A stretch of 64,000 nucleotides of DNA from an uncultured Caulobacter sp. (GCA_937925635.1 CALALX010000013.1:1-64000), one strand, 5' to 3'. Shown: positions 24,753 to 34,698, counted from the stretch's first letter. Program-made: numbers and translations. The notes: a model not told the origin generated them from the letters alone.

Positions 24753-26557
24753 CCCGCCGACCACACCCGCCGACCGCCGACCCAGGTCTCCAGCACCCGG
24801 ATGTCGCGCAGCGTCTCCGGGGGCGCGGTCAGCGGGTCGCGATCAAGGATCACGAAGTCGGCCAGCTTGCCCGGCTCCAGCGAACCGATCTCGTGCTCCG
24901 AGCGGCACTGCCAGGCGGCGTCGCGAGTCAGGGCGATGATGGCCTGTTCGACCGTGACCCGTTCGGCGGGGTTGAGCACCTCGCCCGGCGCCTTCCAGAG
25001 GGTGCGGTTGACGGCATTGTCGATCATCCGAAAGGGGTCTGTCTCGGTGACCGGCTCGTCCGAGTGCATGGTCCAGCGAATTCCGGCGCGGCCGCAGGAT
25101 CGTGCGCGTCCGAGGAGGCCGGCCTTGTCCAGTCCGAAGATCTCGTCCCGGAACGCCTTGCCCCAGTAGTGGACGTGGCCGATCAGGAAGCTGGGCGACA
25201 CGCCCAGCCGCGCGATGCGGGCGATCTGCTCATCGTGCAGCACCGAACAGTGCTCGATCCGGAATCGGGCGTCAGCCGGGGCCCCGGCGTCCATGGCCGC
25301 CTCGATGGCGTCGAGAGCCCGATCGATGGCGAGGTCTCCGTTGGCGTGGATCACCACCTGCCAGCCCTGCAGCGCCCGTTTGACCACGATCCCGCGCAGG
25401 ACGTCGGGCTCGACATAGGCCATGCCCGTCCCGCCCCCGAGGTAGGGTTCGCGCTGCAGACCCGTGCGGCCCTGGTTGGAACCGTCCGAGACGATCTTCC
25501 AGCCGATGGTGCGGACCATCGCGTCGCCGTCGCCCGGCTTCAGGTCCATGGCGTCCCAGGTTCGCTCGCCCGCCTGGATCAGCGAATTGCGCATGCGGAC
25601 GGTCATGTGGCCGGACTCGGCGAAGCCTCGGAAGGCGGCCAGCTCGCCCTTGCCCTGGAAGCCGCCGGCGGCCTGGTCGCAAACCGTGGTGACGCCGACA
25701 CGGTTGACCTTTTCGCAGACCCGGCGGCAGGCGAGCGCAAGGTCCTCGCCGGCCAGGGCCGCCAGGTTGTGGCCGAGCACCGTGAACATCGCCGCCTGCC
25801 CTTGCAGCACGCCGTTGGGCAGGCCATCGGCCCCGCGGGCGTAGGACGACCCCGGCGGGTTCGGCGTCGCGGCGGTGACGCGCGCGAGCTCCAGCGCGAC
25901 GCTGTTGCAGTAGGCGATGTGCAGCGAGGCGTTGAACAGGAAGACGGGATTGGCCGGCGCGACCGCATCCAGCGTGCGCCGGGTGATGCGGTCCGCGCCG
26001 GGCTGGAGCGAAGGATCAAACTGGCGCGCGACGATCCAGGCGCCCGGCTCGGCCGCGGCGGCCATCTCGCCCAGGCGACGCAGGACCGCGTCCGCGTCCT
26101 CGCAGACCATGGCGCCGACGTCTGCGATGGCCCCGAACATGGCGATGGCGAAGAAGTGCAGGTGCGGCTCGATGAAGCCCGGCATCACCGTCCGGCCGTC
26201 GGCGTCGATCACCTCTGCGCCCTCGCCGGCGGCCGCGCGCACGGCCTCCAGCTCCCCGACCGCGACGATGCGGCCGTTCGAGAAGGCCAGCGCCTGGGCG
26301 GTGGAGAAGGCCTCGTCGACGGTCAGCACCCGGGCGTTGGCGATGACGGTCACCCCGCTATGCGCCGCCGGCCTCGGGCCGAAACGTCGCCAGCCTGACT
26401 CCCGCCCCGCCGCGGCCAGCTGCGGCAGCGTCAACAGGCCGAGGGTCCGAAGGGCCGGCGAGCAGCAGACACAGCCGTGCAGACCCGGATCGGCGGCCGT
26501 AAAGCGGCGCATGACCAGGGCCCCGGAGGCGCCCTTGTCGCCGTCAATCGTTGTCAT
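24749..26557 (-). CDS. YtcJ-like metal-dependent amidohydrolase
   Basis: The 602-residue protein is an amidohydrolase family 3 member. It has TVMPGFIEPHLHFFA with the metal-binding His-x-His, VVIHANGDLAIDRALDA, RIEHCSVLHDEQI and the late Asp in TMHSDEPVTETDPFRMI. The C-terminal strand set LEPGKLADFVILDRDPL completes the composite beta-sandwich. An N-terminal extension of about 70 residues contains a Cys cluster (GCVCCSP) near residue 29. The ATG at 26557 follows GGAGGGAAG. The substrate is unknown; there is no signal peptide, so it is cytosolic. Confidence 0.88.
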   Translation of the reverse strand: MTTIDGDKGASGALVMRRFTAADPGLHGCVCCSPALRTLGLLTLPQLAAAGRESGWRRFGPRPAAHSGVTVIANARVLTVDEAFSTAQALAFSNGRIVAVGELEAVRAAAGEGAEVIDADGRTVMPGFIEPHLHFFAIAMFGAIADVGAMVCEDADAVLRRLGEMAAAAEPGAWIVARQFDPSLQPGADRITRRTLDAVAPANPVFLFNASLHIAYCNSVALELARVTAATPNPPGSSYARGADGLPNGVLQGQAAMFTVLGHNLAALAGEDLALACRRVCEKVNRVGVTTVCDQAAGGFQGKGELAAFRGFAESGHMTVRMRNSLIQAGERTWDAMDLKPGDGDAMVRTIGWKIVSDGSNQGRTGLQREPYLGGGTGMAYVEPDVLRGIVVKRALQGWQVVIHANGDLAIDRALDAIEAAMDAGAPADARFRIEHCSVLHDEQIARIARLGVSPSFLIGHVHYWGKAFRDEIFGLDKAGLLGRARSCGRAGIRWTMHSDEPVTETDPFRMIDNAVNRTLWKAPGEVLNPAERVTVEQAIIALTRDAAWQCRSEHEIGSLEPGKLADFVILDRDPLTAPPETLRDIRVLETWVGGRRVWSAG

Positions 26558-26666
26558 CTTCCCTCCCCGCCGTCCGACGGACACGATCACCCGGAACCCT
26601 GCCCCGGCGCCAGCGGCGACCGCCCCCAGAACGGGGATCAGCTGACGCCCCTCGCGGTGCGGTCGC

Positions 26667-27074
26667 CTACTCGCGCAGCGTCGCCATGCGCTGGCGGTAA
26701 ACCGACCAGTCGGGATCATACTCGGTGGAGTACTCCGGCTCGACCGGACCGGCGGCGGCGTCGATGTGTTCGACCGCCCGGTCGACATGGCTGGCGTAGC
26801 AGAAATAGCGGACACGGCCGTCGTGAGTCTCGACGAAGGCCAGCACGATGCGCACCCGCTCGCTCGGCCGTTCCAGCGCCTCGGCCTTGAATCGCTCGAG
26901 CATCTCGTCGTCGCCCTCGCCCGGCAGGGCGCTGTCGTCGACGGAGTCATAGAAGACGTCGACGACCAGCAGGTTGGGCAGCACCGGCAGCGGTTCCATC
27001 TCGCGCGCGCGGATCAGCACGGGCTTGCCGGCCATCTCCCCCTCCGCGAGCAACCACTTCTCGTTCGCCGGCAT
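26667..27074 (-). CDS. DUF695-like protein
   Basis: The 135-residue product begins MPANEKWLLAEGEMAGKPVLIR and ends with the acidic/aromatic stretch VEPEYSTEYDPDWSVYRQRM. The pattern of a W near the start, the IR strand, and a central FVETHDGRVRYFCYASH strand pair fits the DUF695 family of unknown function. The ATG at 27074 is preceded by GGAGG seven bases upstream. It stands alone between the amidohydrolase and hrpB. Confidence 0.75.
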   Translation of the reverse strand: MPANEKWLLAEGEMAGKPVLIRAREMEPLPVLPNLLVVDVFYDSVDDSALPGEGDDEMLERFKAEALERPSERVRIVLAFVETHDGRVRYFCYASHVDRAVEHIDAAAGPVEPEYSTEYDPDWSVYRQRMATLRE

Positions 27075-27193
27075 CCGCCGCCGCCCTCCATGTTCAGGTC
27101 GATCCATGGTCCGGGGGGACGCCGGACGCAACAGGGCGGGCGGGATTCGGTCGTACGGCAAGCTCACAAGTTCGAAAGCGCCGCGCGCCGATT

Positions 27194-29632
27194 TCAGGTC
27201 CCCCTCGGCTTGGCCCGAGTCGTCGCCTGGGCCAGCCAGGGCTCTTCCGGCCAGACATGGCGCGGGTAGCGGCCCTTCATCTCGGTGCGGACCTCCTTCC
27301 AGCTGCCGCGCCAGAAGCCCGGCAGGTCCTTCGTGACCTGGATCGGCCGATGAGCGGGCGACAGCAGCGCCAGGGTCAGCGGCACGCCGGCGGCCGTGGG
27401 GTGTTCGGAGAGACCGTAAAACTCCATCACCCGCCCTTCGACGCGCGGTCCGCCCTCGGCGGCGTAGTCGATCCGAAAGCGGCTGCCGGTCGGCGCTTCC
27501 CAGCGCGCCGGAGCCTCAGCGCCGAGACGCTGCTGCAACTCCCAGGGCAGCAGCGTCCGGAGGGCGTCTGCGACAGCGTCATCGGAGAGTTCGGACAGCG
27601 AGCGCCTGCCGTGCAGCAGCGGCTCCAGCCAGTCGGCGAGGCGCGCGATCAGGACTGGCTCGGACAGGTCAGGCCAGACGTCCGGGCGGTTGGCGTGCAG
27701 GAAGGCCAGTCGCTCGATGACCGAGGCCGTGCGCTCGCCGGCCTTCAGCGCCGCCAGCCCCTCGCGCCGGACACGGTCCGCCAGCGCGCGGACGATCATG
27801 TCCGGCTCAGGCCTTTCGATCAGCCGGTCCTCGACCGTGAGGCGGTCGAGCTTGAGCAGGCGGCGACCGCGCACCTTGCCATCGGCCTCGACCTCCAGCC
27901 GTTCCTCCCGCACCAGTCGGTCAGCGAAGGCTTCGCGCAGGGCCGCCTCGTCCAGCGGCGCGGCCAGCAGGATGCGGTCGCGCTGCGCGCCGCCGCCCAG
28001 TTCGCCGACGGCGATCCACTTCTCTCTAGCGAGCACGTCCGTGGGTTCGACATGGGCGCCGCGACCGGTGGCCAGCTGGAATTCGCCGGACGATCCGCGG
28101 GCCTTGGCGACCCGCTCGGGGAAGGCCTCGGCGAGCAGGAGGGCCTCATCGAGGGCCGGCTGCCTTGGTGGATGTCCGGCGGCGCGGGCCCAGCGCTCGG
28201 CAAGCTGGCGGGCGTCCTTCGCGCGCTGGGACCGGTCACGGTCGAAGGCCTCCAGCCGATGGCCCAGATGTACATCGCGACCGCCGAGACCGCGCTCGGT
28301 CAGCAGGGCGGCGATCTTCGCGGCCAGCAGGCCCTGCCCGCCCGCCGCGCCCCGTACGACCATGTGCGCCAGCCGCGGCGGCAGGGGCAGGTCGGCCAGC
28401 GCCTTGCCGTGGGCGGTCAGGGCGCCCTGCCCGTCCAGCGCCTGCAGCCGGACCAGCAGCGACCGCGCCTCGGCGAAGGCGGCGGCGGGCGGCGGGTCCA
28501 GGAATGACAGTTCGGACGGATCGCGCGCGCCCCAGCGGGCGAGGTCGAGCGCCAGGCCCGACAAGTCTGTCTCGAGGATCTCGGGCCGGCCGAAGGGAAC
28601 CAGAGCCCGCGTCTCGGCCTCGTCCCATAGGCGGTAGCAGACGCCCGGCTCGGTCCGGCCGGCGCGGCCGCGACGCTGGTCGGCGGCGGCGCGGGAGACG
28701 CGGACCGTCTCCAGCCGCGTCAGGCCGCTAGCCGGGTCGAACCGCGGTACGCGGGCCAGGCCCGCATCGATGACCACGCGGACGCCGTCGATGGTCAGGC
28801 TGGTCTCGGCGATCGAGGTGGCGAGCACGACCTTCCGGCGGCCCGGCGGCGAGGCGGAGATGGCCAGATCCTGATCGCGACCCTCCATCGCGCCGTAGAG
28901 CGGGGCCAGATCGACCTCCGGCCGTCGCATCCGCTCGGCCAGCAGGTCGCGGACGCGCAGGATCTCGCCCTGGCCCGGCAGGAAGACAAGCAGGCTCCCC
29001 GCCTCCTCGGCCAGGGCCTTGTCGACCGCGCGGGCGACCTGCTCCTCCAGCCGCTTGCCGGGATCGCGGCCGAGGTAGCGGGTGTCGACGGGAAAGGCGC
29101 GCCCCTGACTTTCGATCACCGGCGCATCGTCGAGCAGCCGCGCGACGGCCGCGCCGTCCAGAGTCGCCGACATCACCAGGAGGCGCAGGTCCTCGCGCAA
29201 CAGGCCCTGACTGTCCCGCGCGAGGGCGAGGCCGAGGTCAGCGTCGAGACTGCGCTCATGGAACTCGTCGAACAGCACGGCGGCCACGCCGTCCAGCGCC
29301 GGATCGTCCTGAATCATGCGGGTGAAGACGCCCTCGGTGACCACCTCGATTCGGGTCCGGGCCGAAATTTTTGACTGCAACCGGACGCGATAACCCACGG
29401 TTTCGCCAACGTTTTCGCCCAGCGTCGAAGCCATGCGCGCCGCCGCCGCCCGAGCCGCGAGCCGCCGGGGCTCCAGCACGATCAGCTTGCGACCGTCCGT
29501 CCACGGTTCGTCCTTCAGCGCCAAGGGCACGCGCGTGGTCTTCCCGGCGCCAGGGGGCGCGACCAGCACGGCGTTCACGCCGTCCGCCAGTGCGGCCCGC
29601 AGACGGGGCAGGTTTTCCTCGATCGGGAGCAT
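27194..29632 (-). CDS. hrpB: ATP-dependent helicase HrpB
   Basis: The 812-residue DEAH-type helicase has motif I APPGAGKTTRVPLAL, motif II DEFHERSLDADLGLALARD (the HrpB-type DEFH instead of DEAH), motif III VMSATLDG and motif VI QRRGRAGRTEPGVCYRLW. HA2 and HrpB C-terminal regions end in PRHVWPEEPWLA. Length and motif order match HrpB. Its substrate and role in proteobacteria are poorly known; an RNA helicase function is assumed from the family. Confidence 0.96.
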   Translation of the reverse strand: MLPIEENLPRLRAALADGVNAVLVAPPGAGKTTRVPLALKDEPWTDGRKLIVLEPRRLAARAAAARMASTLGENVGETVGYRVRLQSKISARTRIEVVTEGVFTRMIQDDPALDGVAAVLFDEFHERSLDADLGLALARDSQGLLREDLRLLVMSATLDGAAVARLLDDAPVIESQGRAFPVDTRYLGRDPGKRLEEQVARAVDKALAEEAGSLLVFLPGQGEILRVRDLLAERMRRPEVDLAPLYGAMEGRDQDLAISASPPGRRKVVLATSIAETSLTIDGVRVVIDAGLARVPRFDPASGLTRLETVRVSRAAADQRRGRAGRTEPGVCYRLWDEAETRALVPFGRPEILETDLSGLALDLARWGARDPSELSFLDPPPAAAFAEARSLLVRLQALDGQGALTAHGKALADLPLPPRLAHMVVRGAAGGQGLLAAKIAALLTERGLGGRDVHLGHRLEAFDRDRSQRAKDARQLAERWARAAGHPPRQPALDEALLLAEAFPERVAKARGSSGEFQLATGRGAHVEPTDVLAREKWIAVGELGGGAQRDRILLAAPLDEAALREAFADRLVREERLEVEADGKVRGRRLLKLDRLTVEDRLIERPEPDMIVRALADRVRREGLAALKAGERTASVIERLAFLHANRPDVWPDLSEPVLIARLADWLEPLLHGRRSLSELSDDAVADALRTLLPWELQQRLGAEAPARWEAPTGSRFRIDYAAEGGPRVEGRVMEFYGLSEHPTAAGVPLTLALLSPAHRPIQVTKDLPGFWRGSWKEVRTEMKGRYPRHVWPEEPWLAQATTRAKPRGT

Positions 29633-29759
29633 CGGGGGCAGTCCTAGTGCGTGAAATCGGCCCCGTCACCGTAAGCCGTTGCGTCAACCGCCATTGCTGC
29701 CTAACGTCCCGGCCAATTCCGCCGACGGGGGTCGTCGGCCTTTGGGGGAGCGAGACGTA

Positions 29760-31415
29760 ATGTCCGCATCAGATTCCGCGCCACGCGGGAACCGGCTTTT
29801 TCTCAAGAAGTCGATCGCCAACATCCAGAAAGAGGCGGCGCGAAGCGAGCTGAAGCGCTCGCTCGGCCCGATCAACCTGGTCAGCCTCGGCGTCGGGGCG
29901 ATCATCGGCGCCGGCATCTTCGTGCTGACCGGCCAGGTGGCCTCGGCCAACGCCGGCCCGGCCATCATGATCTCGTTCGTGGTCGCGGGCATCGCCTGCG
30001 CCCTCGCCGGCCTGTGCTACGCCGAGCTGGCCTCCACCATGCCCGTGTCCGGCTCGGCCTACACCTACGCCTACGGCACGCTTGGCGAGGTTTTCGCCTG
30101 GATCATGGGCTGGCTGCTGGTTCTGGAGTACGGGATCGCGGCGTCCACAGTCGCCGTGGGCTGGTCCGGCTACGTCATCAGCATGCTGCATGATTTCGGG
30201 GTCCATCTGCCGACAATATCGGTGGCCGGCGCGGACGTCGCCAAGTGGGGCACGCCGTTGATCCAGGCTATTCCGGTCGAGTCCGGCGGCGTCACCTTCC
30301 AGATGACCGGCGGTCTCAACGTCATCGCCGCCATCGGCATCGCCCTGGTCACGCTGCTGCTGGTCATCGGCGTCAGCGAATCCGCGAACGTCAACAACGT
30401 CATCGTGGTCATCAAGGTCATCGTCCTGCTGACCTTCATTGGCGTCGGGATTTCGTACATCAACCCCGCCAACTGGTCGCCGTTCATCCCCGAAGCCACC
30501 GGTCAACCGGGCGAGTTTGGCTGGGGCGGCATCTTCCGCGGCGCGGCGATCATCTTCTTCGCCTATGTCGGCTTCGAAGCGGTCTCCACCGCGGCGGCCG
30601 AGGCCAAGAACCCGTCGAAGGACGTGCCGGTGGGCATCCTGGGCGCCCTGGTCATCTGCACCCTGATCTACATGGCCGTGGCCGCGGTGATGACCGGCGT
30701 TGTCCCCTACAAGGAACTGGCCAGCCCCGCGCCGATCGCCGTCGCCATCGACCGCATGGGCCTTGAGTGGGCGAACCTGCCCTTCAACAACGCCGACGGC
30801 GAGGCGTTCAACCTGATCAGCCTGATGATCAAAGTCGGCGCCATCACCGGCCTCAGCTCGGTGATGTTGGTGCTGTGCTACGGCCAGACGCGCATCTTCT
30901 ACACCATGGCCCGCGACGGCCTGCTGCCGAAGGTGTTCGCCGCCATCCATCCGAAGTTCCGCACCCCGTGGATGGGCACCATCCTGCTGGGCGCGGTGAT
31001 CGCGGTCACCGCCTCGTTCCTGCCCATCAGCCTGCTCGGCGACCTGGTCTCGCTGGGCACCGCAGTGGCCTTCTCGATCGTCTGTCTCTCGGTCATCTAC
31101 CTGCGGGTGAAGCACCCTGAGATGGAACGTCCCTTCCGCGTTCCGGGCGGCGTCGTGACCGCCACGCTCGGCATCCTCGCCTGCCTGTTCCTGGCCTGGC
31201 AGAACTTCTCGCCGATGCTGGAGCACGCCATGAACGGCAATCCGCTGCCGCTGCGCATCCTCGGCGGCTACGCGGCGGTCGGCGCGATCGTCTACTTGGT
31301 CTATGGCTTCTGGAACTCGAAGCTGGCCAAGGGCATCGACATCACCGAGGACACCTCGATGTCGAGCCCGGCGGAAGCCTTCGCCCACGGCGTCGACGAC
31401 GTGAAGGAGAAGTAG
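29760..31415 (+). CDS. APC-superfamily amino acid permease (cationic amino acid transporter-like)
   Basis: The 551-residue inner-membrane transporter has 12 or more helices. The APC hallmark GAIIGAGIFVLTGQ (about residue 45) forms the unwound part of TM1 that binds the amino-group and carboxylate, and PVSGSAYTYAYGTLGE follows in the TM2-TM3 region. The long sequence and C-terminal helices resemble the YfnA/CAT group. The exact amino acid is not predictable. A strong rho-independent terminator follows the gene, so it appears monocistronic. Start ATG at 29760 after GGGGGAGCGAGA. Confidence 0.93.
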   Translation: MSASDSAPRGNRLFLKKSIANIQKEAARSELKRSLGPINLVSLGVGAIIGAGIFVLTGQVASANAGPAIMISFVVAGIACALAGLCYAELASTMPVSGSAYTYAYGTLGEVFAWIMGWLLVLEYGIAASTVAVGWSGYVISMLHDFGVHLPTISVAGADVAKWGTPLIQAIPVESGGVTFQMTGGLNVIAAIGIALVTLLLVIGVSESANVNNVIVVIKVIVLLTFIGVGISYINPANWSPFIPEATGQPGEFGWGGIFRGAAIIFFAYVGFEAVSTAAAEAKNPSKDVPVGILGALVICTLIYMAVAAVMTGVVPYKELASPAPIAVAIDRMGLEWANLPFNNADGEAFNLISLMIKVGAITGLSSVMLVLCYGQTRIFYTMARDGLLPKVFAAIHPKFRTPWMGTILLGAVIAVTASFLPISLLGDLVSLGTAVAFSIVCLSVIYLRVKHPEMERPFRVPGGVVTATLGILACLFLAWQNFSPMLEHAMNGNPLPLRILGGYAAVGAIVYLVYGFWNSKLAKGIDITEDTSMSSPAEAFAHGVDDVKEK

Positions 31416-31445
31416 GCCTCAGGCCCGCGATCCTGAACAGTGGAC

Positions 31446-31477
31446 AGGCCCGGGAGCGATCCCGGGCCTTCTTCTTT
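31446..31477 (+). terminator. Rho-independent terminator after the amino acid permease
   Basis: A perfect 10-bp stem (AGGCCCGGGA/TCCCGGGCCT, loop GCGA) at 31446-31469 is followed by TCTTCTTT. It lies 31 bp after the permease stop and isolates it from the metallo-hydrolase gene. Confidence 0.85.
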
Positions 31478-31523
31478 GCCGCGCCCCCTTTATTCCGAGC
31501 GCCTGAACGCCGATCATACGGCC

Positions 31524-32249
31524 ATGACCGAACAGACCGCCGACACGCCCGAACCGCCCATCCGCGCCATGCTGGCGCCGGTGACGCCGCTGCAGCAGAA
31601 CTGCACGATCGTCTGGTGCACGAAGACGATGAAGGCCGCGATCATCGATCCGGGCGGCGAAGTCGACCGCCTGTTGGCCGGCCTCAAACAGCACGGCCTG
31701 ACGCTCGAGAAGATCTGGATCACCCACGGCCACCTCGACCACGCCGGCGGCACGGCGGCGCTGAAGGCGATGACCGGCGCGCCGATCGAGGGACCTCACC
31801 GCGACGACCAGTTCTGGATCGACCAGATCGAGGACAGCGGCGCGCGCTATGGCATGACCGACGCCCGCGGCTTCACGCCCGACCGCTGGCTGGAGGACGG
31901 CGATGTCGTCACCCTCGGCGAGACGCAGTTCGAGGTCATCCACTGCCCCGGCCACACGCCCGGCCACGTGATCTTCTTCCACCGGGAGACCGGCTTCGCC
32001 CAGGTCGGCGACGTGCTGTTCAAGGGCTCGATCGGCCGGACCGATTTCCCGAAGGGGAACTACGACCAGCTCATCGACTCGATCACGCGCAAGCTCTGGC
32101 CGCTAGGCGAGCATGTGGCCTTCGTGCCTGGCCACGGCCCGATGAGCACCTTCGGCGCCGAACGCAAGACCAACCCGTTCGTGGCCGATGTCATCGTCGG
32201 CGGCGGGCCGACGCCCCAGTCCGAGGGCGTGCCCAAGCGCTTCATGTGA
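31524..32249 (+). CDS. Metallo-beta-lactamase-fold hydrolase (YcbL/glyoxalase II-like)
   Basis: The 241-residue protein has the metal-binding motif ITHGHLDHAGG (HxHxDH), a second His in HCPGHTPGHVIFF, the bridging Asp in QVGDVLFKGSIGRTDFP and a last His in FVPGHGPMSTFG. This spacing is typical of the short glyoxalase II-like group (YcbL), which hydrolyses thioesters such as lactoylglutathione. The additional C-terminal helices of true GloB are missing. It is likely a cytosolic detoxification enzyme. Confidence 0.9.
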   Translation: MTEQTADTPEPPIRAMLAPVTPLQQNCTIVWCTKTMKAAIIDPGGEVDRLLAGLKQHGLTLEKIWITHGHLDHAGGTAALKAMTGAPIEGPHRDDQFWIDQIEDSGARYGMTDARGFTPDRWLEDGDVVTLGETQFEVIHCPGHTPGHVIFFHRETGFAQVGDVLFKGSIGRTDFPKGNYDQLIDSITRKLWPLGEHVAFVPGHGPMSTFGAERKTNPFVADVIVGGGPTPQSEGVPKRFM

Positions 32250-32338
32250 CCCCCGCCCCTCCACGTCATCTCACCGCGCCGCCGGTGTTGTTGCAGGGCT
32301 GAAATCCGCCCGCCATCTGCAACGGTCAGAAGGCGGCC

Positions 32339-33094
32339 ATGGAGCTCGCAATGGACGGACCGGTGACGGACAACGGAGAGATCGGCGCCCGCATTCTCAT
32401 CGTCGACGACGACGAGGGCATCCGTGACGTCATCGGGGATTTCCTCGTTCGCCACGGCTACCGGGTCGAGGAAGCGTCGGACGCGCGTTCGATGGAACAG
32501 GCGCTGTCGCGCACCCAGGTCGATCTGATCGTGCTGGACGTCATGATGCCCGGAGAGGACGGCCTGTCCCTCTGCCGCAGGATCTCCGGCGCCCCGGGCG
32601 CGCCCGGCATCGTCATGCTGTCGGCCATGGGCGAGGAAACCGACCGCATTGTCGGGCTGGAGCTGGGCGCTGACGACTACCTGCCCAAGCCCTGCAATCC
32701 GCGCGAGTTGCTGGCCCGCATCCGCGCCGTCCTCCGCCGCCGGCAGGAACCTCGGACCGGCGAGGAGCGGATGGCCGCCATCTGCGAGTTCGGGGGTTGG
32801 CGCCTCGATCTGGTCCGTCGCGAACTGCGCTCGACCCAGGGCGTCATCGTCAATCTATCCAGCGGCGAGTTCTCGCTGCTGCGCGCCTTCGTCGAGCGCC
32901 CGCAGCGGGTGCTGACCCGCGACCAGCTGCTGGACCTGGCTCGCGGCCCGGACACCGACGCCTACGACCGCGCCATCGACGTCCAGATCAGCCGACTGCG
33001 CAAGAAGCTCGAGGATGGCAGCGGCGCCGAGATCATCCGCACCATCCGGAGCGAGGGCTACATGTTCTCCCCGAAGGTGGTCCGCCTGTCATGA
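32339..33094 (+). CDS. OmpR-family response regulator
   Basis: The 251-residue regulator has a receiver domain with acidic triad DDDE (about 23-26), phospho-acceptor Asp67 in LIVLDVMMPG, Ser95 and Lys117 (LPKPCNP). A winged-helix DNA-binding domain ends IRTIRSEGYMFSP. It overlaps the histidine kinase gene (ATGA), so the two form a canonical pair. GAAGG precedes the ATG at 32339. Its position upstream of an EF-hand gene and a MacAB-type efflux system suggests it controls them; that is inference. Confidence 0.95.
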   Translation: MELAMDGPVTDNGEIGARILIVDDDEGIRDVIGDFLVRHGYRVEEASDARSMEQALSRTQVDLIVLDVMMPGEDGLSLCRRISGAPGAPGIVMLSAMGEETDRIVGLELGADDYLPKPCNPRELLARIRAVLRRRQEPRTGEERMAAICEFGGWRLDLVRRELRSTQGVIVNLSSGEFSLLRAFVERPQRVLTRDQLLDLARGPDTDAYDRAIDVQISRLRKKLEDGSGAEIIRTIRSEGYMFSPKVVRLS

Positions 33095-34609
33095 AGCCGT
33101 TCGGCAGGGGCGCGCCGCTGTTCGCCCAGGTGCTGGCCCTGGTGGTGCTCAGCATGGTGCTTGTGCACGTCGTGCTGGCCGTGCTCGTCTTCACCCTGCC
33201 GCCCCCGCCCCCGGAGCTCTATCGCCTGGCGGACATCGCCCAGGCGCTCCGCGCGCCCGGGGAGACCAAGGTCGAGGGCGCCCGTCCGCTGGTCGTGAAG
33301 GTGACCGCCCCCCCCCCCCATGGCCGGCCGCTGGCGCGACGACGTCCGTCAGAAGGTCGCCGAGGCCCTGCATGTTCGAGAGGCCGACGTCGTCGTCGCG
33401 ACGGATGTTCGCCGGCGCCTGTTCCTGCGGGGCTTGGGCGGCGGGTTTCGCCAGCCGGGGCCTCCGCCGCCAAAGGGCGACGTCATCTTCCGCGAGCGTC
33501 CGCCGCCCGGAGGCGACGGCCTTGTGATCCGAGGCGAGGGCCCGGCGACGGCCATCGCTGGTCACGGCCCGCCCCCTGGGCCGGGTCGGGAGGAGGTCGT
33601 GGGGATGACAATCATCGGCGCCGGCGGGCCGGACGGCCCCGGACGGCCGGCCATGCGGATCTGGAACGAGCGGGTCATCTTCGCCCCCTTCAAGATCGCC
33701 GTGCGTCAGCCGGACGGCCGCTGGCTGGTCGCCCAGCCAAAGCCGTCGCTGCGGCTCGCCTCTTGGCAACTGCACATTCTGCTGACCATCGGACTGTCGG
33801 CGATAATCGTCGCGCCGATCGCCTGGCTGTTCGCGCGGCGAATGTCGGCGCCGATCGCCGTCTTCGCCGAGGCCGCCGACCGGCTCGGACGCGATCCGCG
33901 CGCCGCGCCGCTCGAGGTCACCGGCTCGCGCGAGGTGGTCGCCGCGACGGAGGCCTTCAACCGCATGCAGCAGCGGCTTCGGCGCTATGTAGAGGATCGC
34001 ACGGCGATGGTCGGCGCGATCGCCCATGACCTGCGCACGCCGCTGACCCGGCTGCGCTTCCGGATCGAGGCGGCGCCCGATGAGGTGCGCGGCAAGCTGG
34101 CGGCCGAGATCGACCAGATGGACGCCATGATCTCGGCCACCCTGGCCTTCGTGCGCGACACCACGCGGGCCGGCGCGCGTGAGAAGCTGGAGCTGTCGTC
34201 ACTGGTCGAGTCCGTCCTCGACGAGGCCGCCGAGACGGGGTCCGACGCCAGGGCCCTGCCGTCCGAGCGGCTCGTGATCGAGGGCGATCCGATCGGACTG
34301 CGCCGCCTGATCGGGAACCTGGTGGAAAACGCGCTCAAGTATGGCCAGAGGGCGCGCGGCCGGGTGTTCGCCGAGGACAGCTTCGCCATCGTCGAGATCG
34401 AGGACGACGGCCCGGGCGTGGCGCCTCTGGAGATCGAGCGACTGTTCGAGCCCTTCTACCGCGGCGAGCCGTCTCGCAGCCGCGAGACCGGCGGGGCGGG
34501 GCTGGGCCTGGCCGTGGTCCGCTCGATCGCCCGGGCGCACGGCGGCGACGTGACGCTGTACAACCGGTCGGGCGGCGGTCTGATCGCACGGGTGTCGCTG
34601 CCGCTCTGA
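33091..34609 (+). CDS. Sensor histidine kinase, reading frame broken at a 12-C tract
   Basis: The N-terminal part (from ATG 33091) encodes a transmembrane helix (LFAQVLALVVLSMVLVHVVLA region) and a short periplasmic stretch, up to VVKVTAPPP. At a run of 12 C residues (33308-33319) the frame must shift to continue as AGRWRDDVRQKVAEAL in the frame that carries everything else. That frame holds a Pro/Gly-rich periplasmic domain, TM2, HAMP, the phospho-acceptor His in GAIAHDLRTPLTRLRF, the N box LIGNLVENALKYG, and G boxes DDGPGV and GGAGLGLAVVRSI. Eleven Cs would give one intact kinase of about 505 residues. This may be a sequencing error, a phase-variable switch or a pseudogene. Confidence 0.85.
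33308..33319. repeat. 12-C homopolymer inside the histidine kinase gene
   Basis: Twelve consecutive C residues encode Pro codons in the N-terminal frame. The two flanking frames each encode kinase sequence and join only if the tract is one C shorter or two longer. Tracts of this length are prone to slipped-strand errors during replication and to base-calling errors. Confidence 0.9.
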
Positions 34610-34698
34610 GACATCAGAAATGTTGCGCGGCTGCAAAGCACGCGCCCTACTGGCGACGCCGCGCCGGGTCATCCTGCGGGCGTGATTCTGGAGCCCGC

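Noticed and set aside
24749..26950. 733-codon reading of the amidohydrolase with an extra 131 N-terminal residues
   Set aside because: The extension is low-complexity Ser/Arg/Pro-rich sequence with no homology pattern. The ATG at 26557 has a strong ribosome-binding site.
33320..34609. Histidine kinase starting at the ATG after the C tract
   Set aside because: That start would remove TM1 and the beginning of the periplasmic domain, which are clearly encoded upstream in another frame and overlap the regulator stop by ATGA. It may act as a fallback start but is not the ancestral one.
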